Positions 12,110 through 24,100 of a DNA stretch of 64,000 bases are shown one piece after another; within the stretch, counting starts at the first letter, position 1, and each line of letters opens with the position of its first letter. The position numbers were made by a program, and so were the translations under genes. This DNA is from Acanthaster planci. Its lineage: Eukaryota; Echinodermata; Asteroidea; Valvatida; Acanthasteridae. The stretch covers positions 3,030,426-3,094,425 of the forward strand of contig NW_019091357.1 in assembly GCF_001949145.1 (NCBI RefSeq). The letters are read 5' to 3'. The notes beneath the pieces were generated by a model. It saw only the letters and a list, made by a program, of their open reading frames with translations, was not told the DNA's origin and made no database searches.

Positions 12110-15100
12110 GTGAGTTCAACATTTTTCTTGCGACATCTTCAAGTTCGCGGCACGGTCACTCGCGTTCCACCTCCAAGTTAACCATTTCGACGCGCGCAAA
12201 ATAGGTTGTAAATGCAATGCTGCACATCAAAAGAAAATCATCGCGATTTTGTACTGCTATACTTACCCGGTCCAGGCACCATTAACCTTTTTGTTGTTTA
12301 ATTAAGCAGTTAAAATCTCACAATCCCAATGGTTGACAGACTGATGAGCCTTACTCGACATAAAACTGAAAGCCTGTGCCAGTCACCACATGGTCCTGCC
12401 AACAGGTGCCCGATGTGCTGTTACTTTTTACAGCAGCCGTAGCGTATAGGAGTAAAGAGGGAAGGGGGTAATGACCCAAGCGCCCATGAACTACACGGTG
12501 TTACACGTTGGGTGCCTTGCAGGACAACCCACTCACGGATATTCATACCGCTTTCCATTTTTGCATGGGGCCTTTTCCATGTGTGGATAGTGTGTGCTCG
12601 GTCGCAATGGGCCAAGATAATAGGTGCACAGACGTAACCTCTAATTTTAGGTTGCTAAGTGGTTTCGGGCTGCATGCCTGCGGATCATGCGCTTCTCTCT
12701 GTTCCCTGACAATTAGGTGAGCTCATAAAGGCGTAGGGTAATGGGAGAGCTACAAGCATGTCATCTCAATTGCCCATGCCAAAGTTGGAGGAATAACTGT
12801 TGGAGTACTTTGAGAAGGTGAATTCCGTAAGATTACCCAAAAAAATGACAGCTAAATTGAAGTCTTTGCTTTGAGGTTAGGGGAGAGGCTACAATGTATA
12901 CCCAGCAAGAAATGAGACCGAGGGGTACCCTCCGAACATGTCCAATCCCTATACACATTCCAGACTTTTGTTACTTAACACATCCCCCAAGATGTCTGAA
13001 AGGAATTCCCCTGATTCCTGCGAAACAATGACCAACACAAAGCAGGGGGGGGGGTTCTCTCCGTCTCATACCTTGTTGCATATGTTACAATGGGCATGGG
13101 CGCGCGCTGATAGTAAAAAAGGTGTTTGGTGATATCAAAGTGCTAAAAACGCAACATGCATCAATCATTCTTGCAAGTCCAAAGGCACGAGCTCTTTAAG
13201 GCAAAACAGTGTGTCCGACACGTGTCCTTGATACGATGACATTTAAGCAAGGGGGGTAAAGTTTCCTTTACCCCGTCGTTCGGCTCGATCTCGAAACCGA
13301 CCGCGAAAATCTTGAGCAACTGCGAAATGTAGGACAGGTTGAAAAAAGGTTGGAAGCCAGGAGAGGACCCTGATCGCTGGAATTCGTCCAACATGCAGTG
13401 TTTTTAGCTTCTTGCCAAAAGAGCAGAAGGAAACAGAGTTCAAGAAAAGGCACTCTAAATATAGGTCAAACAGCGACGCTGTCCGTTGGGTAAACATGAA
13501 CAGTTCACCCACAAATCCTTACCACACGAACAGTTCTGATTGGTACGCTGAGAGCCTGTAGAATGAGCTTAGAAGGCATATGAAATTTAAGTGCTTCTGA
13601 TGTCTCCAAGCAAGACACTTTGTCATGTTACTGGCAATGAGAGAGAACCCGCAGACTAAGATTGGTGGCGGTAATCTCACATGGCGAGCTTTTACGAGAA
13701 TACACAGCGACTTTTTTTGTTCTGGCATTTTCCTTGTCATTTGAAATGCTTTGTCGCCAAAACGACGTCTTTACATTATTAGATAGTTTCATTTGTTGGT
13801 CAGGGTCGATTTTTCGTTTTGTGTGCTTCGTTGTTGATTCAGTGCATGGACGCATATTACAGAACAATCAAAACTGAACAAACTGTAAAACGAGACCCGA
13901 AATGGTCAGCTTTTCAAGTTTATTTCAAGCCATTTCGAGATTCGTACAAAATATACTCCAGTCTTAAATTCATGTGATGGTCTCTTTTAGTTATTGTTAA
14001 AACTTTGTTTTAACGTCTTCATGTCCAAGCGATGCAAGCAGGGGGCCAAGGAACCGGTAGATTTATACTGATGATACGCTGGGAGGGGCACCAACCGTAT
14101 GTAATTGATACGGAGCGTTAACATGATTAATGTGGAATTAGAGACAGACTGTTTGGCGGAAGAAGGCGATCACTTCGAATGAAAGAGATGTCTGTGCAGC
14201 TCCGCTGAGGACCTAAGTCGACGGCTGGGTTGGCCCTGTATCTCGGCCCATCATCCGCCGAGGTGCGGCGCGGCCATAGGGTAGGGAGACGCGGCAGACG
14301 GACTCCCCGGGAACGTTGTGCCCGGAAGAATATAAGAGATAAGACATGACTGTCGGACTGACACCCAGGGGCTGATGCCACGTGGTAATGAGATGGAAGC
14401 ATTCGATTACGCACTCCGGTAGTGAATCATAGTGTGAACATGACAGTCACGGAGACATCCAGGGGTTCTCCCCAAGCGAGGTGCATCCAAGGGACGCGCT
14501 AGAGAACGTTCAAGTACATCTGAACTCATGGCACGGTTTTGAAGGATTGTCAACGAGCGTCATAATTCTCACTGGAAAAAAAATCCATGAAATGTTCTGA
14601 CGTGCCGTCGCTCAGAACAGAACATTAATATGCTGTACGGAATTTCGAACCGGGCGTCAAGCGTCTTTCATTAATTAGAAATTCGCCGGAAACTCGGGAC
14701 ATAATTCAGTCTGGGGTCAGTGCCAAAGAGACGGGCTTCGACGATTTGAAGTAAACTGTGGTAGGTTACAGTATGTCAACGCAGTACTTGAAATACATTT
14801 TGGTTATCTTTTTCCGTGCTATATCTTTTTTCTTGCTGAGGTTTTTGTAAGAAGGATTGCTGGACAAGAGGCGGATCGAGGGATGGGGTGGGATGGGGTT
14901 GGCGGGCTTCATGAAACCCCAACAAATGTCTTCAAGGGCAAGTCCCCAGCCAAGTAGCCCTCCCTCACGACCCTCTGTTTTACGATGCTGTCTTGGAAGA
15001 CGCCGACGAATGAAAAATGACGAGTTTCTTTTAAAGCTTTGGGCCGTGTCCGAACATACACGGTGATCTAGATGTAGTCTGTATGACGTGCAGGCCTAGT

Positions 15101-18100
15101 GGAAGCGACTGCAGCCCTATGGGCTACGAGCTGGGCCAAGAGAGGTCGTGATTTGCCTAACAAGGGAGGCTCCTTTGGAGGAAACTTCACTTCGCTGGTT
15201 CACGAACGACTATGAGATGCATGCGTTGCGTGCGCGTCGCTACCAAATGGCGGATAGCTAATGACTTCCGTGGCCGTGCGTGTAGCCATGGCTTCCCGAC
15301 ACGACCTTGGGTCTCGATCACACCCAATCACGGCAAAGTATGTTCTGAAAAGTCTTTCCCCTTTCTCCGTCTGATTTCTGGATTCATCCCCTGTAGGCCT
15401 ATAATCTACAAGAAGCTTGAATCCAACATGGCACCTATGATTCCACAAGCCTTGCCTTCGGCACATACATCATCGGCGAGAAAATCACACTGAAACATGG
15501 GAAATGTATTATTTTCACTACGTACCATGGGGACAATACCGGTAACTGGGAATCGAATCTGCTTTGCTCATATTTAGAACATGTTTTATTCGTTTCGTAT
15601 CGAATTTACTCGTTTTCAGTTTTTTCACCTTTTTGAACCCACGCATAAAGATTGAAATAGCACACCATACACCCTTCACTTTAAAAACACGTCTTAATGT
15701 TTAACGCCTTTAAACTCCTTCCTGGTAACACTTTATGAACGTCTTGTGGTGTTAATAATCCAGAGCTAAACAAGTTGTGGTGTTTATTTTTTAAACAAAT
15801 ACGTGTTGATGTGTTAGTACTCTTAGACACAATGACACATTTGGATGTTAACAACAAGACACAAAAACAGATTTATCGGGTGGTAACATTTTCTGAACGC
15901 CGACACATGTTTATTTCCAAAAAAGGTATAAATTCTCACGGTTACGTGTTTACAATTAACGCAAAGACGTTTATATAATGGATGTTGGGTTTGATAGTAT
16001 TTATATTCAACGTGTGTGAACTTTCTGTTCCTGGGATGGCCGCGAAGCCACTTTAAACCGGCCAGGAATACGGGCGTTTCACAACAGTGCACCTGTCGAC
16101 CCAATGCGCGTTTGAAAAGACTCGACAAATTTCGCGCACTGTGGTTGGTCAACGCGTTGCAAACTCTTGGAGGCACAGTAATGTGAATCGCCCGTTTTGG
16201 TTCAAATTCGACGCAGTGAGCAACAGCGACACAAGGGTTTTATACAAATACCTTAAGTGTGGAAGAGAATCTTCCAAACCATGTCAAATGTTAAAATTTA
16301 CTCTGGAATCATGATCCAAGCTCCTGGATGCATCTTCACAGACGTCTGAAAATTATCTGGACTTCAGTTAAAAACCACTGCTTATCTGTCTACACGCAGG
16401 TTCCAAGTTTTTTAAATAATCTATTGTTTCAATAGCTTCAGGTTATTTCAGTCTGCAAATATCGAAAGGTCATGGTTTAATTGGATAACTGTCTTAAAAT
16501 TAATTGGATTAAGGGAAAACAAATCAGAGAATGATCAGTGAAGAATATCAAAACTTTGCCACTGTCCGATGCCTTGCCATACAGCAACGTACCGCAATGT
16601 ACTATGCTGCCCTGCAACAAGGCCGCCAAAAATCCTTCGTCTACGGAAATCCCCCATTACCAGTAACAAGAAGAGGCGATTTCCTCTTTTATTTACACCG
16701 CTGGAACCGTATCAGGAGGCATGTCGGGTCCGAGAGAGGACCCATTTGGCTCCTATCCCTATAGTGGGCGTGAACAACAAAGTCTTCTTGCTGGGGGCGT
16801 TAGAAGTTAAAAGATGACCTCGGATTTTCCCACTCGAGTGACGAAATAAACCGACATACCTCAAATTTTAGTCGCCGTTCAAGGTGGCCAGAAACCTCCC
16901 ACGCGAGAAGGAAAAAAAAGGGTTGGGTGTTTGTTTACTTCGGGGTTGTCATAATAAAACTTGCCGCTTAATTGTTATCATCTCAAGCACACTCGTGCAA
17001 CGGTTATAATTTTGTGGGCAGTCAGTGTCCGAAATCACTCCCCCAGGTTTTTGTTTGCTGTTTGTTTTTGAAAGTGGGCTTAATGTTGATTATTTTCTTT
17101 AAAACATTGCCTAATCATTCGTTCCCTACCCATCGTCCCCTAATAAAAGTTCCACAGTCTCACACTTACCGAGGCAACTGCGCTACGACACCAACCCTCT
17201 GTAATGTTATGGTATTTTAAATCGGGAAAGTGCACCGTGTTTACAACAAAGAATGAAATGCCATCATGTTGAATCGACATGGACGCAACATTCAGTTTAA
17301 ACATCTTCACCGAGTAGTTCGAGAGCAATATTGTTATCACGAAAAACTCAAGAAATTACTTGGAATCTTTTTCCAAATTCAATGTATTTAAAGCCAAGCG
17401 TAGACGGGGGTCGGACGTCCCGATATCAGTAGAATCTGATCCGAAGACAGACTACTGGAATGGAACTCTCCCGGGGATGGAAGACTCCCTGCAGGCTATG
17501 TAGTTTCTCATCAATTAACTTTCATGAAAGTCTTTCATGAAAGAAAGTCTGTAAGAAATTCTGATAAGTACAGAGAGTTGTCTTGAGAAATGCACGTCGT
17601 CGAGCTAGACACAGTTAATTGGATATTCCCTTTCAGAACGCTTCGGGAAATGAAACTAAACAAGCCAACGCAGAACAAAAATGGGACAGAAATAAGTAGG
17701 TCTGCACGTACAAGAAGAACCGCTTGCGTTCAATACAAGGACAATGCCAACGTGGAAGCTTCCTAAAAGTATACATGATACAGATATCAGGGGGAAAAGT
17801 CCCATGGCAAAACGGTTTCTGATTTCCGATATCCCGGTACCTGGCCTTGTCCTGAGCAAAGGGTATTGTTTGTCCGATGGCAACATCCTTGGCCGTGTTG
17901 AAGAGGGCTAGGATTTCATGGAAAACTTCGTGAGTACACCTTGCATGACGCAATGTCGATTCAAACAGCCTTCAGCTTTTCTTCTTGGATGATACATAGC
18001 CAGAATATTTTATTCATGAATGATGTTTCTTTTTAAGCACGGTTTATATCCTATTTATGTCGATATACGTGGTGCAGAACAAAACCCGACAACTTAAAGC

Positions 18101-21100
18101 CGCAAGTCCTTTATTATTTAGGGGTCAAGATTATAAAAAATTTGCAATCTTAATGGGAATATCCGGATTTTTTTTGGGGGGAGGTGTTATATCCAAGAAG
18201 AATTATGAATATGCGAATTATGTGTCATTTACAGTGTCAAAGACTCTAAAATTAGACCTCTGAAAAATTGAAGAGAGCTCTTGATCGGGACATGTCGTGT
18301 TCTATCTGTGCACCAATGCGCATGTACGTTTAATATCGATACTTAATTGTCATTATCACAGCTGATGGCCAATTGAATTACCCGAAGAAGCGCCGTGGCT
18401 AAAGAAATTGGTACAATAAGTGCGTACGTGAAAGTAACGGTCTTTTCACCCAAAACACAGTACTGAGGACCTTAAAATGGGAAAAAGATATTTTACAGGG
18501 TTCACGTGTACAATGTGTAAGTTATCCGTTAGCACCCGGAAGAAAACACACATATTCAAGAAAACATGGATATTTCATTATGAAAAGTCTCCGTTGAAAT
18601 TCAAGGAGTTCCTTGCATTTAACCGATGCCTGGAGTCGAGTGTACTTCAGTTGGAAGTTAACTTCATGAACACCCTTCCTGTCTAGGTAAATTGGATTAT
18701 CTTCACATCACCGTCAGACTACAGGCGGCGAGTCCATTTAGCGACAAGAAAGTAGAGTGTCGCCTGGTCTCAACTAACAAAGCCATTATTCTCCTCTCAG
18801 TCCACTGGTAGACATCTTTTGATCTGTTACGCCTGCGTGTTTTTGAGAGAGGTTCTCCCGCTTAGTTTAAAGTTTGAAACTTCTTTGGAAGTTAATTTCA
18901 ACTTCTGCAAGTGAAAAACTCTACACATCCTATCACAAAATAATGGAGTCTGTCATTTCAGTGACATTTAGAAAGGAAAGGCACTTTTTTTTTACATCTT
19001 AGTGATATAAAAATCACCAAACTTAAATTAGAGAGGTTATTTTTTGAACAGATTTTATTGATATAGTACACATTTGCCAAACCCTCAACTTTTCAGACTG
19101 GCTTTGTGCCCAATAGATCTATCCTTAGACAATGTTTTACTTGGTCATTTCTTGTTTCGAGAAACTGTGTTTGGCTTTGATTTTTTTGTCTAATTGTGAG
19201 CAGTCCCTCTGAACTCGTTTGCCTTCGGTTGTCATTAAAAATGAAATCTAAACGGCACCTTATGAAAAAAAAGATATACGATGCACTGCTCGCCGCAAAG
19301 GACCCCAACTCATCACATTTAAATAAATAAATTTAAATAATTCAAATTTCTACAAATTAGAATTCAGTTTGTCAAATAGTATATTTTTGTATACAATAAT
19401 TTCTCAAGACGTTTATCTTGGTGCGTGTAATTTATAAATAATTTAATGTATAAATTACGATGTTGGGCTTGTCCGGAAGGAGCTAAGAGTTGCGAGTCCC
19501 TGTCTTGGTCTGAAACTGAGTGACGAATGATTGAACAGCTGTAAGTGCGTACAATTACATTAAAAAAAGAAAATCAAAGGAAGTGGTCTGAAATTTTATG
19601 TGTGTATGCTAATAATAGAATAATTGGTTACTGGCTAGCTATGTTCAGCCAGGTCAAGTCCACTAACGGTCACGATAACCTAAAACAGTTTCTCGAATCA
19701 TATAAATCACGGCCACTCAGTGTATACTTGTACGTGTACCAGGATGTAGATTATTATAAAATGACCTGTACACGAAATATGCAGTCTAGCATTACGGTCA
19801 CATTGTTCATGCTTATTTTGACACGGCTGTCTTGGAGTTCCTTGTATGTATTATGATTTAATAGTCTCTTTCCTCTCGTTTCTCTCTCCCTCCAGTTCTG
19901 TATTCCTGTACTTTTGAAGATGTTTCCAGTTGCTGGTTGAACGTGGAAGCAGCACGGTTGACCTGGATGATTGGAGGTCACCGGACTGACCCGAGTGGTC
20001 AAGGGCCACCCGCTGACCACACCTGGGGCACCGAAGTGGGTGAGTCTATAAAAAGCTGAAGAGGGCGCCATTTTTTTAGTATGTGACGACCTGCATTGTT
20101 AATTAGACACAGAGTGCAAAGGATGGCCGTCAGTTTTTTTTCTGTATTCCTACCAATTCCCCTCAAACAGAAGCAACCCCTCATCGGTTTGAAAATAGCC
20201 TTATTAGTCGGGAGTGTTAATTTTGCTGGTAGCAATGCGACCGTTACGCGTTCATTTCGCGGTCGTTTGTGAATCAGCGAAGTCCAGTTCCGACCGAAGG
20301 AGCCTCCGTTGCTAGGAAACTCTTCATCCAGCTCGAGGTTCATAGGCCTTGAGGCAAACTCGCGGCTTTCGTATGTCATTTGGTCATTGGTTCGATTTAT
20401 ATGTACAAATTGGACACACGAGAGGCTTGAGTCAATTCGTATTTCACAATTCACGGTAACAGTACAAATGATTTCAGGTTTTTGTCTTTCATTGCAAAAG
20501 CATGGCGTCTAGTAAAGTGGGGCTCACGGTCTCTGGTAGCTTGGGTCCTCGCTCACACTGTGTGCTTCGGGAGCGGACACTGGACGTGTGAAAACGAACA
20601 CTGGAGCCCCGTTAGCCTCCTCAACCAGACATCTGGCATTTTCTGTCAGCCTGACCCACGTGCCACTCATAATTATCCATACATCGTCCCTCCGTCATGA
20701 GAAATGAAAGTCTATACCACCGTCACGACAGGGCCGTAAATTATGAATTCTTTCAACGTTTAACCATCAAGAATCCACCCCCTCGCTAATGCCATGCCCT
20801 CAAGGGACAAACCAGACAAAGAGCCGCTAGTTTCTGAAAACCTTGCGCCCCGAGGAACAGCGAGACAGCTTACTTATTCCGTTTGCAATTGGGAACAACT
20901 TATCAGCCACATCTATAGCTTCGTGTTAGCGCAGCTGTCTGGACGCATTAGTATCCTGATCTCATCCACCTGTAAGATGTCGAGGCCTGGTGATTTCAAA
21001 AGTTTGTGCACGGCGCTCGTACGGCAAAGCCATGCCACCCTATCTGCCACTTGTACTTAGGAATAAATCGGTCTGTATATTGAATTGTGTTATTGGTTTA

Positions 21101-24100
21101 AATACAAGGTTTTCCCATGTACATGGCTTTTTCAGATCTTTCAAAGCTGTAGCTCGCTTGCTGTACGCGCCTTGCTGTACATGCATTAGTTTTTATAAAT
21201 GTGTTCTTATCAATCAATGAACAGGTGCTGGCTTTGGTCTTGACCCCAATATTCACCAACGACTTTTTCGAGAATGGTCTCACAGATCCTGCCTCAAACA
21301 GCTTGATATCGCAGCATTGACTCGCCCTTCGTTCATTCCAAAAACACACTTGTCTTTCATGTTTTCCCTCCATTTTTTTCAAGAAGACTTTTCGCAATTT
21401 TGCAGGTAAATATGTTTACACCAGGTCTGAAGACAAGGTGGTAGGCACGCCACTGGTTCGGAAGCTGACCTCGGCACACTTTCAACTCGCCATCGGTGAG
21501 GGCGTGCTCTCCTTCTACTTCTTCCTGTGGGGGTCCCCCGGCAACACTTTGAACGTATACGCCGAGTGCAACAGCGACATGTCGCTGATCTGGGGCTATG
21601 GGTCTTCGACTGGTCTGATGAACAGCTGGACAAGAGCAGAAGCGCTGGTACTCTGCAACGACAGCTTCACGGTAGGTGAATTCAGCAGTGGTGCACGGCT
21701 CGTAGGTGCCTGTCCCGCTTCAAAGTGCCCACTTCTTAGCGCCCTCTTCGGACACTCGATGATACAAGAGGTCGGAATAGTATGACGTGATTGGATATCG
21801 CTGTTTAACGTCACGCGGTGTTGTTCATGACTGACTTTCACGGGTACTATGCATTTTTATGGCGACCGACTGGCGCAAGAAGAAAGTTTCAGTCAAGAAA
21901 TTATGGAATTCTCTTTCTGGTCCCCGGACGATCCAACGCATCCATTTGGCCCACCGGTAGAATTGCACTCAGAAATCTAAATCTATCAGAAAATTTAATT
22001 CCTGAGTATGAATAACCGAAGTAAAGTACCACGTTCAAGGATTTTATAGAATATTCGATTTCGGACAGACAAAACGAGAATGATAAACCAGTTAAACTCA
22101 GGTCGTTGAGAAATATCTTTGAAATGGCAAATGGTAATCACTCGAGACTGATAGAGCCTGGGCACGATTTTGTTTCTTCGAATGGAAGAGTGGGATATTT
22201 GTTGAATTTTTCTTTTCGGACAATCGATGTTCTCCTCCACAGATTATCTTCCAAAGCATTCACAACTTCAACAACAGTTTCATTGCTGTGGACGACATCA
22301 CTTTGAACGGCAAAGAAACAGGTATCGTATTTTTCAACGGTCCTCAATTTTCTTTTGAATGAGAATAATTTTTTATATCGTGGGTTATTTCCGTTTAACC
22401 GCACCGTTCATAACATTCTGTGTTTTCCATCTTGATCTTCACACATTCTGTCTCATTTATGAATATGCAAAAAAACTCCCTGATCAATGGCATGCGAAAA
22501 AAAGGGCCATCTAGATTAAGACTATATTCAGCTAAACCATGGCAAAATGCCTCAGTATAAAGACTGCACTCAAAAAGCTACTTTCGTGTGGTCAATTATA
22601 GTCCATGTATCTGGAAGACGATCCCTGTGGACAGAAAGTGAGTCAGGCCCCTTGACATTTTCCGGGGTCCCGGTTGCCTTTTGAAGTTCCAATCCAGGAA
22701 GCATTTTTGGTGCGGTTTCCCCTCTTCACCGGAGTCCACCATATTGATACCAAACTATACACGGCCCGGACTCTCTACAAACATTAAGTCCTGCCTGAAA
22801 CTCCTCATACGTCGCATTAGAGTTCCCCCAGGTGAATTTTCCACCGGTACTCCTATTAGCGACGGTTTCCTCTTCAGTGGCAGCGCCGGGCTGGAGTTCA
22901 TGTTGTGATGGGAAATTCACAAGCCAAACTGTGAGGAAAATAGTTGCATGTGTGAGGATCATTCGGCTCTTCAATTTCTCGTAGTTTTACCATCAATATC
23001 TAATCAAACAACAGGTTGCAGTGAAGGTTGGATATCTTTTCTTTACTGTGACGTCACGTTTCTTGATGATTAATCCACCGTCTTCGAGTTCAGCCGCTGG
23101 AGAGGAAAATGTTGATGTTGAGCCAAAATCTCTGAAATGTCACCTGCAACTGAATTCTTATTTCGGTAATGGATAACCTGAGAGTACTAAACCAGCTATC
23201 CGTGTAGTCCTCGTAAGCCGGACACATTGAAAATCGGGATATGGGCCATCAGTTTGCCATTAAAGAGAGCTACTGGAGACGTTTTCTTGACATGAATTCC
23301 TGTCAGCACCAGGGACATGCTCCCATTCATCTTCAATTCTAGTGTCACCATTCTAGGGCTTCTAAAGGGCTTTTTATTAAGATTTACATATTCACGAGGA
23401 ACTTAGCGATGCCATCTTTATTTCTGTGATGTATCATCTTGTACTCTTTTTCCTTCCAGAATCTAAGCTTTTTTCCCGATCCCTTTTGACAGATTCTCTC
23501 GTGTCAGTGAAAACACCTACGACCGGTACAAATGTTGCGACAGAGGATGTCGTGAAAGAGCCCTCTGTGACCCCTGACGTGACCTCCGAGTCGCCGCAGG
23601 TTCACATGAATACTATGCCGACTGGTGGCGTTTACAACCAGCCTCAAGGTAAGTTACTAAAAACAAAACTTTAAGGACCAGACAACACAGGTGATTCACA
23701 ATGGCGTGCCTACAAGAGTGTGCAACGCGTTGACCAATCACAACTCGCAAAGTCTGTCGACCCTTTCCAAACGCGCACTGGCTCTGTTCGGCAGGACGAC
23801 AGACACAATGCGTGAACAAAAATTGACAAGCATCTAATCCCGTGCACACTCGCACAGTTTAGGTAAATGTTGATCTTTTTTTTAAGGAAACTGGTTGTCG
23901 CTGGTTAAGTTTACGTCTACAATTAAAGCATAGCAAGCTCTGTTATTGTACTTTAAATTTCAGAAATGAATTACTACTGCACTATGAATACAGCCTTTGT
24001 AGAAAACCTTTTATTCCATTCCTGCGCAGTGAGTTCTGTGATTCCCTTCATGTACTATTCTGTATAGCGATATTCTGGCAATACACAGGAACATGAATAG

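Larger units (their letters stand above)
12110..19895 (+). other. Unit 2 intron 1
   Basis: A 7.8-kb interval with no exon I can support. It contains a copy of the third dispersed repeat (15160-15250), a GTGTT-biased AT-rich stretch (about 15660-15980) and a truncated foldback element (16071-16195). A further phase 1-1 exon could be hidden here. Confidence 0.6.
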
